A stretch of 64,000 nucleotides of DNA from [Clostridium] polysaccharolyticum (GCF_900111595.1 NZ_FOHN01000013.1:1-64000), one strand, 5' to 3'. Numbered from the stretch's first letter, positions 8,568 to 19,264 are shown. The notes: generated by a model not told the origin, from the sequence alone. Numbers and translations: made by a program.

Positions 8568-9044
8568 CTAATAATACCCATTCTGAGCCCTTCTTACTAT
8601 TTCAATTAATTCAGGATCGTTGAGTACAAGTATGAATGCGATCAACATAATGATACCAAGAATAAATCCTATTATGGAAATCACAATACTAGCAATAGCC
8701 ATGCCAGAGATTCTTCCTTCACTATATTTTCTTGATACAATGGCTAAAATAATACCAGCAATAGCACTAATAATACCTCCAATACCATAACAGCAAGACA
8801 AAGGAATTGATAAAATAGCTACAATTAAACTAGCAATAGCAAGTCCGTTAGTTGAATTTTGCCTGTTATAGTTTGGAGCGTTAAAATTACTATTAAAGCT
8901 GCTGTTGTAATCATTATTAAAGCTATTGTTATAGTTAAAGGTGCTGTTATAATCATTATCAGAACCTTCATTCAGGTTTTGACTCGACGTATTTAATTCT
9001 TCATTTTCCTGTGAATTAGAATCTTCATTGTTGTTATAATCCAT
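8568..9044 (-). CDS. DUF4190-type membrane protein with Asn-rich N-terminus
   Basis: 158 residues. The first ~65 are low complexity, dominated by Asn, Ser, Asp and Tyr (repeats such as NNDYNSSFNSNF), and should be cytoplasmic and disordered. Two hydrophobic segments follow (GLAIASLIVAILSIP... and GMAIASIVISIIGFILG), with the Gly-rich GIGGIISAIAGIILAIVSRK between them, the pattern of DUF4190 proteins. AGGAGGATATCTT precedes the ATG. Function is unknown. It does not appear to share an operon with dacF, although both are on the minus strand. Confidence 0.8.
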   Translation of the reverse strand: MDYNNNEDSNSQENEELNTSSQNLNEGSDNDYNSTFNYNNSFNNDYNSSFNSNFNAPNYNRQNSTNGLAIASLIVAILSIPLSCCYGIGGIISAIAGIILAIVSRKYSEGRISGMAIASIVISIIGFILGIIMLIAFILVLNDPELIEIVRRAQNGYY

Positions 9045-9144
9045 AAGATATCCTCCTGCAATTTATAAATAAACATAAAATAATTTTATCATAACAATAT
9101 TTAAAATACAAATAATATACAAGGATATGGGCAAAAGAGGTCTC

Positions 9145-10536
9145 TTAATGGTAAATATTATTGGAGTTATAACCAGAGCTGCTTTTGCTTAGGTAATAGT
9201 CGCATCTGGTTCTTCTCTTTCGAACAATAAAGGTATAATAAATACAACCAAGAAATACAACTACTAGGGCAATAATAAAAGCAATCATATTGCCAGTGGA
9301 ACTTGACTTCTTCTTTGCCAGATTTGTAGAGCTTGTCTTATTTACATCTGAATTCGTAGTAAGTTTTGATATATCTGCAATGTTGTAAATGATATTTCCA
9401 GTTCCTAAACATATACCATTGTAAGTGTACTCAATGGTACCAATGACATTTTCTCCTTGATGAAAAGAAGATGGACTATTGTAGGACAGGTTCTGTTTTG
9501 CTTCTTCAAAGCAAATATTCTTTGGAAGAAGTATCTTGGTACCAGGCTGCACATATATTAATGGATTTTTATCATTAAGCAGTGCAGAGTACTTAGTAAA
9601 TAGTCCCGGATCAGTAGTAGTTTGTACATCTTTAGTTACATCATATAGTGAGAAGTTATGGAATCCGTATTGGAATAGCTGCTTAGTATCTGTATATTCA
9701 TTAGCTTCATAAGCAGGTCCTAAATCCTTTAAAACTACGGCTATAAGGGTAACCCCTTTTTCCTGTGCATAAGTTACAAGCGTAGACTGTGCTTTGGTAG
9801 TATAACCAGTTTTTCCTCCGATGCAGTTTTCATATTGATATCGCTTATATTTATATCCATGAAGCATCTGATGATGATTTTTGATCCACGTACGTGGTTC
9901 TTTTTTGTTTGTTTTAGGAATTGTATACTGTTTAGTACCAGTAACCTTGGCAAAAGTTTTATTTTTAATTGCTGCTTGTGCTATCAATGACATGTCATGA
10001 GCAGTAGTATAGTGTTTGTCATTATGCAATCCGTTTGGATTTACAAAGTTCGTTTTTGTACAGCCAAGTTCTTTGGCACGGGCATTCATCATTTTAACAA
10101 AGGCTTTCACATTTCCAGCGACATGTTCTGCGACCCCAAGACAAACCTCATTAGCAGATTCTAGTAGCATGGCATATAGGCATTGTTCCATAGTCAGTTT
10201 TTCGCCAACTTCTACAGCTATATGGCTGCTGCCTAGTTCAATTCCATAAACGGCATTATGGGAGAAAGTAACAACTTCATCCAATGAGCTGTTTTCAATT
10301 GCCACAAGTGCAGTCATAATTTTTGTGATGCTGGCTGGATACTGGCGTTTATCCACGTTTTTTTCGTATAGAACAAGACCTGTTGATGCTTCTATTAGTA
10401 TTGCTGATTCAGCAACAATTGAGGACGATTTTGGTGCCTCTGGCCAATTTTTTGTACTGGCTTTCATAATTGGAGATTGTACCATGCCTAATAAAAGCGA
10501 AAGCATAATACAGGTTATTTTTATTAGCTTTTTCAT
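9145..10536 (-). CDS. dacF: D-alanyl-D-alanine carboxypeptidase (class A/S11, DacF-like)
   Basis: A 463-residue penicillin-binding protein 5-type enzyme that trims the terminal D-Ala from peptidoglycan stem peptides outside the membrane. It has an N-terminal signal segment (about 5-25), the active-site Ser69-x-x-Lys72 in PASITK, SAN in ESANE, and KTG in GGKTGYT. A C-terminal helix near residue 425 (FIIALVVVFLGCIYYTFIV) followed by KRRTR should anchor it, where many DacF proteins have an amphipathic helix. GAGGGAT supports the start. The gene begins 19 bp after V-ATPase subunit D ends and may be its co-transcribed last gene. Confidence 0.93.
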   Translation of the reverse strand: MKKLIKITCIMLSLLLGMVQSPIMKASTKNWPEAPKSSSIVAESAILIEASTGLVLYEKNVDKRQYPASITKIMTALVAIENSSLDEVVTFSHNAVYGIELGSSHIAVEVGEKLTMEQCLYAMLLESANEVCLGVAEHVAGNVKAFVKMMNARAKELGCTKTNFVNPNGLHNDKHYTTAHDMSLIAQAAIKNKTFAKVTGTKQYTIPKTNKKEPRTWIKNHHQMLHGYKYKRYQYENCIGGKTGYTTKAQSTLVTYAQEKGVTLIAVVLKDLGPAYEANEYTDTKQLFQYGFHNFSLYDVTKDVQTTTDPGLFTKYSALLNDKNPLIYVQPGTKILLPKNICFEEAKQNLSYNSPSSFHQGENVIGTIEYTYNGICLGTGNIIYNIADISKLTTNSDVNKTSSTNLAKKKSSSTGNMIAFIIALVVVFLGCIYYTFIVRKRRTRCDYYLSKSSSGYNSNNIYH

Positions 10537-10555
10537 TGCAATCCCTCGTACTGTT

Positions 10556-11173
10556 TTACTTTTTTTTCATTTTTTTTATGACTTTAAGTCGAGTAAATTC
10601 CTCTCGTTCTTTTTCCTCAAGTGCATTTTGAATTGCTACAGTAAGTGCAGTGTAGTTAGGAATTGTAATGTTCTGCAAAGCGTTAGCACGTTTTTGGGTT
10701 TTCTTAATATTCGTAGCTAAACGATATGCAGAATTTTCAATCATAGACAGACGTATGGTTAATTCCTTTACTTTATTAAACTTCATTACAGCTTCATCCA
10801 ATGAAATCTTTGTTCCATAAAAGGAGTAGGCTGGTTTGACAGTTTTGCTTTCAAATTCAACAAGAGGTATTTCTGTACCCATAATACTTCTTTGTTTAAT
10901 AACAATAGAATCCTCTTCAGGTACGGTATGACTTAATTCTTCTACATTATAAATACCTAACTCAATATTTGCCTTTTGCAAGGCAAGATATGCAGAGGAG
11001 AAGGTTTCATTAATCTCTGATTGTATATCGGCTGCCTGTGCAATTAAATCCATTAATTCTCGAATTAGAATATTTCTTTTTTTATCCATTAATTCAAAAC
11101 CTTGTCTGGCAAGAGCAAGAGAATTCTTGGCAAGAATTAAGTTACTTTTTGTTGGAAATGTATTGGGATTCAT
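10556..11173 (-). CDS. atpD: V-type ATP synthase subunit D
   Basis: 205 residues. The N-terminus (PTKSNLILAKNSLALARQGFELMDKKRNIL) is the conserved start of the central rotor-shaft subunit D, which forms a long antiparallel coiled coil in the A3B3 head; the C-terminal half returns as a helix (ENSAYRLATNIKKTQKRANAL). It is the last ATPase gene in the operon. In this operon it follows B by 24 bp. Confidence 0.95.
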   Translation of the reverse strand: MNPNTFPTKSNLILAKNSLALARQGFELMDKKRNILIRELMDLIAQAADIQSEINETFSSAYLALQKANIELGIYNVEELSHTVPEEDSIVIKQRSIMGTEIPLVEFESKTVKPAYSFYGTKISLDEAVMKFNKVKELTIRLSMIENSAYRLATNIKKTQKRANALQNITIPNYTALTVAIQNALEEKEREEFTRLKVIKKMKKK

Positions 11174-11197
11174 AGACTCACCTCTTTATTATATCAA

Positions 11198-12634
11198 TTA
11201 ATGATTCGCTTCTTCAAGGTTATTTTCGGAAGTTCCTTCCTTTTTGTTGAGTAACTCCGCTTCTGTATGGTAATACTTATCAAGAATTTTGGTATCAATA
11301 CGATCCAGTTCTTCTCGTGGAAGCATGGAAAGCAGTTCCCAGCCAAGATTTAAGGTTTCGTGCATAGAGCGGTTTTCACTTTTTCCTTGGGCAACAAATC
11401 TGTTTTCAAAGGCATTACCGAATTTTAAATACTTTTTATCGAGAGGAGAAAGTTCATCTTCTCCAATAACACTGGCAAGAGCCCTTGCATCACCAACATG
11501 TGCATAAGAGGAAAACAGCTGGTTTGCCAGATCCTGATGATCTTCTCTTGTATAACCAGCACCAATTCCGTCTTTCATTAAACGGGACAGGGAAGGTAAT
11601 ACGCTGATTGGCGGATATATAGCGGTCTGGTGAAGGGAACGGTCTAGTACAATCTGCCCCTCAGTAATATATCCAGTAAGGTCAGGAATAGGGTGGGTAA
11701 TATCATCATTTGGCATAGTTAAAATCGGAATCTGTGTAACAGAACCATTGACACCACGAACAATACCTGCACGCTCATATAAAGTAGCCAGCTCACTATA
11801 CAGATATCCAGGATAACCTTTTCGGCTTGGAATCTCCCCTTTAGAAGAAGAAACTTCACGCATTGCTTCTGCAAAAGAGGTCATATCTGTTAAGATAACT
11901 AAGATGTGCATATTTTTTTCAAATGCAAGATATTCAGCAGCTGTTAAAGCTACTTTTGGAGTAATAAGTCTTTCTACGACAGGATCATTTGCAAGGTTTA
12001 AAAACATAGTTACGTGTGAGCTAGCACCGCTTTCCTCGAAGGTGCGGCGAAAAAACTCAGCTACATCGTGTTTTACACCCATGGCAGCAAATACAATACC
12101 AAATTTTTCGTCAGAATCTTCACCAAGAGAAGCCTGTTGTACAATTTGTGCGGCAAGTTCATCATGTGGAAGTCCATTGCCCGAAAAAATAGGAAGTTTC
12201 TGTCCACGAATTAGAGTAGTTAAGCAGTCAATTGCAGAAATACCAGTGTGGATATAGTTTCTTGGATACTCCCTTGTACAAGGATTTAAGGGAAGTCCAT
12301 TTACATTTCTTTTTATATCTGAAACAATAGGATCTAAACCATCAATAGGCTGCCCAAGTCCGTTGAAAACGCGGCCTAAAATGTCTTCGGATAGAGAAAC
12401 TTCCATAGGGTGTCCTGTTAATTTGGTGCGGGTATTTTTTAAAGACATTTCTTCTGTCCCTTCAAATACCTGTATAATGGCTTTATCTTTATATATTTCA
12501 ACGATTCTTCCAAGTTTTTTTTGTTTCTGGTCTACGGTAAACTCAACAATTTCTTCGTAAGAGGCATTTTGCACACCTTCTAGGACAATGAGAGGTCCAT
12601 TGATTTCACTTAGGCCTAAATATTCAATTGCCAT
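11198..12634 (-). CDS. atpB: V-type ATP synthase subunit B
   Basis: 478 residues of the non-catalytic head subunit. The hexameric ATPase core is clear ([66 protein letters not shown]). The P-loop of the A subunit is replaced by [10 protein letters not shown], as is usual for B. It lies 26 bp after A. The acidic C-terminal tail ([15 protein letters not shown]) extends beyond the conserved domain. Confidence 0.97.
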   Translation of the reverse strand: MAIEYLGLSEINGPLIVLEGVQNASYEEIVEFTVDQKQKKLGRIVEIYKDKAIIQVFEGTEEMSLKNTRTKLTGHPMEVSLSEDILGRVFNGLGQPIDGLDPIVSDIKRNVNGLPLNPCTREYPRNYIHTGISAIDCLTTLIRGQKLPIFSGNGLPHDELAAQIVQQASLGEDSDEKFGIVFAAMGVKHDVAEFFRRTFEESGASSHVTMFLNLANDPVVERLITPKVALTAAEYLAFEKNMHILVILTDMTSFAEAMREVSSSKGEIPSRKGYPGYLYSELATLYERAGIVRGVNGSVTQIPILTMPNDDITHPIPDLTGYITEGQIVLDRSLHQTAIYPPISVLPSLSRLMKDGIGAGYTREDHQDLANQLFSSYAHVGDARALASVIGEDELSPLDKKYLKFGNAFENRFVAQGKSENRSMHETLNLGWELLSMLPREELDRIDTKILDKYYHTEAELLNKKEGTSENNLEEANH

Positions 12635-12660
12635 AATGAAACTCCTTTCTTGTGTTCCTT

Positions 12661-14427
12661 TTATGCGTTAGTTGCAATCATATGCTCATAAAAGGCATCC
12701 ACCATTTTAAAATAGTCATCAAATTTGTCTAGCTGACTGTTTGGAACATCATATTTAATAGAAATAATCTTTTCAAATATATCATTTTCACGAAGCAATG
12801 ACATTGGCATATTCATAGCCACCAGTTTCTTGCATTTATCGTATAAGTAGAGAATGACTTCCATCATTTTAAGCTGTTTTTCCATAGGAACATAAGTATC
12901 TTCTTTGTGAAATGCATTCTGTTGGACAAAGCCGAGGCGAACAACACGGGCAATTTCTAAAACCAGTTTCTGATCGTCAGGAAGTACATCACTGCCAATT
13001 AATTTTACAATTTCATTTAAACTGTTTTCTTGTGTAAGGAGGCTGACAAGCTGGTTACGGCAGTTTACAAAATTGTTTCCTACATGTTTGGAATACCAAG
13101 GGGACAGATCACTGATATATTCACTGTAACTGGTAAGCCAGTTGATTGCAGGAAAATGTCTTGCATAGGCAAGTGCTTTGTCTAACGCCCAGAAGCATCG
13201 GACAAATCGTTTCGTATTCTGAGTTACTGGTTCAGAGAAGTCTCCACCTTGAGGGGAAACAGCTCCAATAATAGAGACGCTGCCTTCTGTGCCGTTTAAG
13301 TTTTGCATAAAGCCTGCACGTTCATAAAAGGCAGAAAGCCTGGAAGCAAGATATGCAGGGAAACCTTCTTCGGCAGGCATTTCTTCCAGACGGCCAGATA
13401 ACTCACGAAGTGCTTCTGCCCAACGGGATGTAGAATCTGCCATAATTGCCACATGATATCCCATATCTCGATAATACTCTGCCAAAGTTATACCTGTGTA
13501 AATGCTTGCTTCACGGGCAGCCACAGGCATGTTTGAAGTATTAGCAATTAGAGTGGTACGGTCTAATAAAGGGTTTCCTGATTTTGGATCGACTAATTCT
13601 GAAAACTCTTCCAGAACATTTGTCATTTCGTTGCCACGTTCTCCACAGCCAATGTAAATAATGATATCAGCATCAGACCATTTTGCAAGCTGATGCTGTG
13701 TCATAGTTTTTCCTGTACCAAAACCACCTGGAATGGCAGCAGTGCCGCCTTTTGCAATAGGAAATAAGGTGTCCAGAATTCGCTGTCCGGTTAAAAGAGG
13801 ACGATCTGATGGATAACGCTTCTGGGTTGGTCTTGGAATACGAATTGGCCAGTGCTGGGTTAAGGTAAGGATTTTTTCTTCTCCTGCATCTGTCTGAATT
13901 ACCACAATAGGTTCATCAATCGTATAAAGTCCATCAGGATATACTTTTGTTACAACTCCGTTAGTATCGGGGGGAACCATGGATTTATGGATAATTGCAG
14001 AGGTTTCAGGAACTTCTGCAATAATTGTTCCGCCAAAAATGTGATCTCCTTCTTTTACGGTAATATGAACATGCCATTTTTTCTGTTTATCTAAAGATTC
14101 AACATTTACACCTCTAGGAATAAAGGCACCGCCTGTTTTGGCAATTTCCTTCAGGGGACGCTCAATTCCATCAAAAATATTGCCAATAATACCAGGTGCC
14201 AAGGTAACGGAGATGGCACTGCCTGTTGAATAAACTGTCTGGCCTGGTTTTAAACCTGTAGTTTCTTCAAATACCTGAATGGTTGTAATGTCTTTGGTAA
14301 GCCCAATTACTTCTCCGACCAGTTTGTCATCTCCAACATAGACCATTTCGGCCATTTTAAAACCTAAGTTGCCTTGCAGGTAGACAATAGGTCCGTTGAT
14401 TCCATATATTTCACCAGTTAATTGCAT
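12661..14427 (-). CDS. atpA: V-type ATP synthase catalytic subunit A
   Basis: 588 residues. Walker A GGFGTGKT at about 234-241, a Walker B region near [12 protein letters not shown], and the family's ~90-residue non-homologous insert (residues ~110-200, including [17 protein letters not shown]) identify the catalytic subunit of V/A-type rather than F-type enzymes. It hydrolyses or makes ATP at three A/B interfaces. Ribosome binding site AGGAGGCTTCC-like precedes the ATG. Confidence 0.98.
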   Translation of the reverse strand: MQLTGEIYGINGPIVYLQGNLGFKMAEMVYVGDDKLVGEVIGLTKDITTIQVFEETTGLKPGQTVYSTGSAISVTLAPGIIGNIFDGIERPLKEIAKTGGAFIPRGVNVESLDKQKKWHVHITVKEGDHIFGGTIIAEVPETSAIIHKSMVPPDTNGVVTKVYPDGLYTIDEPIVVIQTDAGEEKILTLTQHWPIRIPRPTQKRYPSDRPLLTGQRILDTLFPIAKGGTAAIPGGFGTGKTMTQHQLAKWSDADIIIYIGCGERGNEMTNVLEEFSELVDPKSGNPLLDRTTLIANTSNMPVAAREASIYTGITLAEYYRDMGYHVAIMADSTSRWAEALRELSGRLEEMPAEEGFPAYLASRLSAFYERAGFMQNLNGTEGSVSIIGAVSPQGGDFSEPVTQNTKRFVRCFWALDKALAYARHFPAINWLTSYSEYISDLSPWYSKHVGNNFVNCRNQLVSLLTQENSLNEIVKLIGSDVLPDDQKLVLEIARVVRLGFVQQNAFHKEDTYVPMEKQLKMMEVILYLYDKCKKLVAMNMPMSLLRENDIFEKIISIKYDVPNSQLDKFDDYFKMVDAFYEHMIATNA

Positions 14428-14459
14428 CTAGGAAGCCTCCTATCTATATAGTTAATGAA

Positions 14460-15029
14460 TCATTTTATAGTAAATGATTCTCGTTCTTCCGTGATCTTAG
14501 TAGCAAAGGAATTATCAATCAAAACATTGCGGCTTTGGATAACAGCACGAGTACCACCCATAAAATCAATTTTACTTAATAAAATAGTACAATGAAAGAA
14601 ATCTTCAAGGGTACTTTTTAAACGTGAGTCACTTTCATTTAAGTAAAGCTCAATTGCTTCCCCATTGGCGTAGTTTAGAGCGTACTGGATTTGTTCCTTT
14701 ATAAGATCAAGGTAAGCTGGAGTAGCCATAAAGTCCTGCAGTTTCTGCAAGACTCTTTCAAACACAGACTTTTCCAGTTCATTTGTTTTTTGAGTAATTT
14801 TTCGTCTAAGAATTAGGGAATGGTCAGAAATTCTCTTATTTTTATCACGGACTAAATACTCTGTTTCATTTTTCAAAGTTGTTTCTGCCTTTTTTAGTGT
14901 TTCTTCTTCATGTTCCTTTTGAAGTTTTTCTAAGTTTGCTTTATACTCATCCAGTATTTGTATACTTTGGTTTGTAGCATCATTAATTGCTGCATTATAA
15001 AAAATATCTAATTTTTCTTCGAGGGTCAT
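14460..15029 (-). CDS. V-type ATP synthase subunit E (peripheral stalk)
   Basis: 189 residues, highly charged and helical at the N-terminus (LEKLQKEHEEETLKKAETTLKN region), followed by a mixed C-terminal domain. Length, position between F and A, and the long coiled coil match the peripheral-stalk subunit E that pairs with the short G/H subunit. Sequence similarity in this family is weak, so the assignment rests partly on gene order. Confidence 0.85.
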   Translation of the reverse strand: MTLEEKLDIFYNAAINDATNQSIQILDEYKANLEKLQKEHEEETLKKAETTLKNETEYLVRDKNKRISDHSLILRRKITQKTNELEKSVFERVLQKLQDFMATPAYLDLIKEQIQYALNYANGEAIELYLNESDSRLKSTLEDFFHCTILLSKIDFMGGTRAVIQSRNVLIDNSFATKITEERESFTIK

Positions 15030-15045
15030 TAATTTGCCTCCTTGT

Positions 15046-15354
15046 TTACAGTTTTAAACCGATTGCTTCATTGACATAATCTGTTATAAAGTTTGGTTTT
15101 CGTCCAGTACCATGACGGTCTGGAATCTCTACAATTAAGGGCAGGCGGCGGTTTAGCTTTACATCATCAATAATATCTGGAAATTCTCTTCCAAATTTCT
15201 CAGTGAGAAGAACAATTCCGATTTCCTTATTATTAAATGCTTTCTCAAGCTGTTCTTTTAAGTGTTTTCTTGAATGAATCACAACACCATCAACCCCAGC
15301 TAAACGCATGCCTGTGTATGTATCAACATTATCGCTGATTAAAAACATTTTCAT
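15046..15354 (-). CDS. V-type ATP synthase subunit F
   Basis: 102 residues. MKMFLISDNVDTYTGMRLAGV and IGIVLLTEKFG are the characteristic strands of the small Rossmann-like F subunit, which binds the D shaft of the rotor. It lies 17 bp before E and about 40 bp after K in transcription order. Confidence 0.93.
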   Translation of the reverse strand: MKMFLISDNVDTYTGMRLAGVDGVVIHSRKHLKEQLEKAFNNKEIGIVLLTEKFGREFPDIIDDVKLNRRLPLIVEIPDRHGTGRKPNFITDYVNEAIGLKL

Positions 15355-15395
15355 GAAATCGCCTCCACTATGTTTAAACAGGATATTACTATGTT

Positions 15396-15812
15396 TTATC
15401 CTAAAATAGTAAAGGAGATAATTAAGCCATATAATGCAATGGATTCGGCTAAAGCAACAAAGATAAGGGCTTTACCCATAATGCTGGAATCTTCACTTAA
15501 TGCACCAAGGGCAGAGCTGGCAGCAGATGCAACGGCAATACCAGCACCTACGCAGGATAATCCAGTGGATAAAGCAGCAGCAAGATAACGCCAGCCTTCT
15601 GTGCTAGAAGCTGCTTTAGCAGTTTCAGCAGCCTGAATGTTGCCACTAAATAGCAATATGTCACCGATAATTAAGGTACCAAAGAAGAATAGTATATTAA
15701 ATCCTAGTGCAGCTTTAAAATTTCCTTTTTTCTTTTCACTAAACAAGTAGTAGCCGCCAGGTACTAAAATGCTAGCGATTAAAATGACACATAATAAAAT
15801 TTTTGTAAACAT
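15396..15812 (-). CDS. V-type ATP synthase subunit K (membrane rotor ring)
   Basis: 138 residues with four hydrophobic helices. The second hairpin carries the Gly/Ala-rich helix (TGLSCVGAGIAVASAASS) and the ion-binding carboxylate Glu123 in ALAESIALYG. The first hairpin lacks a carboxylate, so the protein has one ion site per four helices, as in other V-type bacterial K subunits. The Gln residues that help bind sodium in Enterococcus NtpK are not obvious, so H+ versus Na+ cannot be decided by eye. Confidence 0.93.
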   Translation of the reverse strand: MFTKILLCVILIASILVPGGYYLFSEKKKGNFKAALGFNILFFFGTLIIGDILLFSGNIQAAETAKAASSTEGWRYLAAALSTGLSCVGAGIAVASAASSALGALSEDSSIMGKALIFVALAESIALYGLIISFTILG

Positions 15813-15824
15813 ATTTTTATCCTC

Positions 15825-17738
15825 CTAATTTGTCTTTTTTGACTTGAATGGTTTAAATGCTTTACCAGTTCCACGGTAGAAACGGCTAAACATTTCATAG
15901 TATTCCAGACGTAATACCTGAATTCCTACAACTAATCCTTCTAAGACCATAACAACCAGGTTACCAAGGATAATAACCAGAATGTTAGGTTTGCCGCTTT
16001 CCACATGGGCTAAGGAAAGAACAACCCCCATCATACCTGCATGGCTCAGAGCAAAAGCTCCTACACGGACAAAAGAAATGGTATTAGTGGCATAGCTTAG
16101 GACTACATCAAACAGTTCTACCAGATTTTCTACAAAGAACATAACTTTGCTTCCTTCTGGAAAAATATTTTTTTTCTTTGAAAGCCAGTTGCTTAGAGGT
16201 TCTTTTAAGAAAATGCAAAGAAGAGGAACTCCTACTAAAACAGCAAGTACGATAGTTCCTGGAATGGCATATCCTAAGAAGTATAAGCCAATGCATCCTA
16301 CAACGGAACCATAACAGACAAAACCTGCCACACCACTGGCATCAAAAAATATTTTCTCAATGTTTTTTGCACGGATTCCATTAATAATATTAAGTATCAT
16401 TGCTATAAGAATTAAGAAAATGCCAAACCCAATGGCCATAATCAAGGTTGTCATAATATCTTCCATTGGCCTGCGCCAGACAGCTTCCATAAAGTCTTCG
16501 AAACCGAAAATACTTCCGTACAGGAAACCAAAAATGGTGGACCAGAAGCCGGCAATGGAAATAATAGCAGCCAGATTCATTTTTTTAAATTCAAATAAAA
16601 GGAAACCTCCTATCATAAGTAAAGCTCCTTGCCCCACGTCCCCAAACATAATGCCGAATATTAAAGTATAGGTTAAGGCGACGAAGATAGTAGGATCCAT
16701 TTCATTGTATGCGGGCAAACCATACATTTGTATAAAGAGTTCAAATGGTTTAAAGATCTTAGGATTACAAAGCTTGGTAGGAGGTTTGGAAGTCGAGCTT
16801 TCATATTCCTCGTCACACAAGCAGTAAACATCAGGATCGGATTCAATTTCCTTGCTAAACTTTTTTGCATCTTTCTTTGTCATCCAGCCACACAATATGT
16901 AAAAGACAATGCCTTGTGTAGTAGCTTTGGTACAAGCTGCCAGTTTGCGGATTTCAAAATTGTTACAGAAGTCCTTTACTTTTTCGTAAGCTAAGGTAAG
17001 TTCTGGAGCAATATCCTGAAGACGGTTCTGTATCTGGGCTGTAAGCTCTTTTCTGGCAACTCGTAACTCTTTCTGTCTATTTAAAAGAGTCTGATAGATT
17101 TCTTCAGGCGTTCCCTCGTATTCATCAGGCATATAGATGCGGTCAAAGTGAAGAGAAGTAAATACGGCATCTACCTGGGCAGAGGATGAGGCAGGCACAA
17201 AATATACTCCAAAGACATAGTGTTCATTTCGATCGCATTCTATAAAAACAGCATTTAATGTTTCATATACATAATCCGAGAACTTTTTATAATACTCATG
17301 TGATATTTTTCCAAAACGAAACTTAAGGAATTTAAAGTTAAGGATTTTCTTTAGTTCATAATCTAACATACGGAATGGTTCAATTGTAGCCAGTTCCTTG
17401 GTTAAAGCTTCTTTTTGTCTAGTAAGTTCTTTTTTGTCTGCAGTCAAGTCCTCAACAGAGTCATAAGCCTGGGTAATAATAGACTGGGCCTCAGGCATTG
17501 ACATGTCGTGAGTAGCAATCCGTGAAGAATTTCCTAGTTTTTCTATTAAGGATTCCGCTTTCATAAGAACTTCTTTGTAAGGATTTATTTCTGCAAATGG
17601 TTTCAGATCATGCACAGAGCTTAATTCGGACAGGGCATTTTCAAGGTGAATCTCATACTTGGAAAGATAACGATTCATAACACGATCGATGTCATTTTTA
17701 GGACCTGTAATCGTTAAAAACTGCATTTTTTCAATCAC
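15825..17738 (-). CDS. V-type ATP synthase subunit I
   Basis: 637 residues. The N-terminal ~330 are a soluble, coiled-coil-bearing arm (LTADKKELTRQKEALTKELA region); the rest has about eight transmembrane segments, starting with TIFVALTYTLIFGIMFGDVGQGALL, the diagnostic stretch of bacterial subunit I. It is the stator that forms the ion path against the K ring; the conserved Arg lies in the late helix SFVRVGAFALSHAGM. Twelve bp precede K. Confidence 0.95.
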   Translation of the reverse strand: MIEKMQFLTITGPKNDIDRVMNRYLSKYEIHLENALSELSSVHDLKPFAEINPYKEVLMKAESLIEKLGNSSRIATHDMSMPEAQSIITQAYDSVEDLTADKKELTRQKEALTKELATIEPFRMLDYELKKILNFKFLKFRFGKISHEYYKKFSDYVYETLNAVFIECDRNEHYVFGVYFVPASSSAQVDAVFTSLHFDRIYMPDEYEGTPEEIYQTLLNRQKELRVARKELTAQIQNRLQDIAPELTLAYEKVKDFCNNFEIRKLAACTKATTQGIVFYILCGWMTKKDAKKFSKEIESDPDVYCLCDEEYESSTSKPPTKLCNPKIFKPFELFIQMYGLPAYNEMDPTIFVALTYTLIFGIMFGDVGQGALLMIGGFLLFEFKKMNLAAIISIAGFWSTIFGFLYGSIFGFEDFMEAVWRRPMEDIMTTLIMAIGFGIFLILIAMILNIINGIRAKNIEKIFFDASGVAGFVCYGSVVGCIGLYFLGYAIPGTIVLAVLVGVPLLCIFLKEPLSNWLSKKKNIFPEGSKVMFFVENLVELFDVVLSYATNTISFVRVGAFALSHAGMMGVVLSLAHVESGKPNILVIILGNLVVMVLEGLVVGIQVLRLEYYEMFSRFYRGTGKAFKPFKSKKTN

Positions 17739-17752
17739 TACACATACCCCCC

Positions 17753-18793
17753 TTAAGTAATATAAATATATTTCAGTGTTTCATTTGGTTCTAAATGATA
17801 GCGAATACATTCAAGTGCAGTTGTTACAAAGTCTAATTCCTTTTCTTTTAAGAAAAGGTAGTATAAGATATGTAACATAGAATGAGAAGATTCACTAGTC
17901 AGTTTTTTGTATAAATGGTTCATTGAAAAAAATGTGGTGTACTCAATGGTCTGTTTATTGCCAGGCTGAATTATATTATGATAGTGCGTATTTGATATTG
18001 CCAGCAGAAATTCTGATGTGCCAGCTGCTTCGACTAATCTTATAAGCTGTTCTTTTGTTAGATGAAAATGGATAGGAATGATAGAGAGATATATTTCCTT
18101 AGCATCCACAGTGTAAAACTTTTTCGAGCGGTAAACCCACATAATATTTAACATGTCAATTTGCGTTCCAAAGAGTGACAGCATACGTTTTTTTTCTTTT
18201 CCTTTAAACTGTTTATTGATTGTTTTCCAAATCTGCTGAAAAAAATAAATGTCTAGCTGTGTTTCGTAATCACTAAGAGAAACATTCTCCATAGAATTAT
18301 GTAATGTTAAAAACAGGTTGTAATATCTAGAACCCTCTAGGCCTACAATAAATTCATCTAAGCTAGTACAGCCTGCTAATGTATTAAGATTTAAGACACT
18401 GTGCTTTTCAAAGAACGGCTGGAAATCCGCTAAATGCAAAGTGCTTTTCTGATTGTATATTTGTTCTAAGCAGTCTTTTAAAATATTCACTTCGTATCGA
18501 AAGAAAAATATGTCCAGGAATTTTCTCTGTTCTCTCGTAGCAAAGGTATAAATCCTTTGAAAATCCATAAGAAGTGATATTTTGATAAGTTCTTCAATCT
18601 GACCGCGGTGAATGGTTGTTTCATTCACGTCTTTAAAGATTAGGTTATATGATGGCTTTGTTCGCAGAAAGTTAATAAAGTCTGCTGTTGTTTCAAGTGA
18701 TGCAATGTGTTCATAGTCTTTTGGCGTAACAAGATGACTTGACATTGCTTTTACTTTTGTTATAATGCCGCCATAGGCAAGAGCATTTCCCAT
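17753..18793 (-). CDS. V-type ATP synthase subunit C
   Basis: 346 residues of the socket protein that joins the central stalk to the K ring. MGNALAYGGIITKVKAMSSHL is the family's start, and AAGGAGGTGCAC lies just before this ATG; a 28-residue upstream extension in frame has no such support and was discarded. All-helical, with three similar helical repeats expected. It lies between the H-like subunit and I. Confidence 0.92.
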   Translation of the reverse strand: MGNALAYGGIITKVKAMSSHLVTPKDYEHIASLETTADFINFLRTKPSYNLIFKDVNETTIHRGQIEELIKISLLMDFQRIYTFATREQRKFLDIFFFRYEVNILKDCLEQIYNQKSTLHLADFQPFFEKHSVLNLNTLAGCTSLDEFIVGLEGSRYYNLFLTLHNSMENVSLSDYETQLDIYFFQQIWKTINKQFKGKEKKRMLSLFGTQIDMLNIMWVYRSKKFYTVDAKEIYLSIIPIHFHLTKEQLIRLVEAAGTSEFLLAISNTHYHNIIQPGNKQTIEYTTFFSMNHLYKKLTSESSHSMLHILYYLFLKEKELDFVTTALECIRYHLEPNETLKYIYIT

Positions 18794-18806
18794 GTGCACC
18801 TCCTTG

Positions 18807-19121
18807 TTATGTAAGAGATATAATACGGTGAAAGATCTGGTTCGCATATTCTTCACAGTGCGTATCAAAATCTTCATCTAGCTGTTTTAAATAATTCTCT
18901 TGTTCCGTTCTGATTCGGGAAAGTTCCAGTTCCACTTCTTGATTAGCTTTCGCTCTTAAGGCATTCAGTTTGTCATTCGTTTCATTTTGTATTTTTGAAT
19001 CAAATGATTTCATCTTCTGGTTTGCCTCTTCTGTTAAGCGGGCCTTCTCGTCAGAAACTCGGCCAAGTATTCTAGCTGCTTTGTTTTCTATATCATCTAA
19101 AAGATGAATGACCTTTTCCAT
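18807..19121 (-). CDS. V-type ATP synthase subunit H/G-like coiled-coil protein
   Basis: 104 residues, almost entirely one charged helix (RVSDEKARLTEEANQKMKSF, then repeated Glu/Arg/Leu). This and its position as first gene of the operon match the short peripheral-stalk partner of subunit E. The start MEKVIHLLDDIENKAARIL is preceded by TAGGAGG; a longer frame upstream of it is not supported. A TATAAT (minus, 19164-19169) about 45 bp upstream may be the operon's -10, but no good -35 was found. Confidence 0.82.
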   Translation of the reverse strand: MEKVIHLLDDIENKAARILGRVSDEKARLTEEANQKMKSFDSKIQNETNDKLNALRAKANQEVELELSRIRTEQENYLKQLDEDFDTHCEEYANQIFHRIISLT

Positions 19122-19235
19122 ATAGAGCCTCCTAACATATAAATGAAAACATACTTCAACGTAATTATAATACTTTTCAGAAAAAAAGGAAAGAAATAAA
19201 ATTTGTAGTAAAGCAGTGCGTAAATAAACATTGGT

Positions 19236-19264
19236 TTGACACAAAACACGATAACTTTTATAAT
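19236..19264 (+). promoter_or_regulatory. Consensus sigma-A promoter of trmB
   Basis: TTGACA (19236-19241), 17-bp spacer, TATAAT (19259-19264), 40 bp before the trmB start codon. Divergent from the V-ATPase operon. Confidence 0.88.

Noticed and set aside
11904-12257. Plus-strand open frame within the V-ATPase B gene
   Set aside because: It is antisense to a clearly conserved gene and has no ribosome site or family resemblance.
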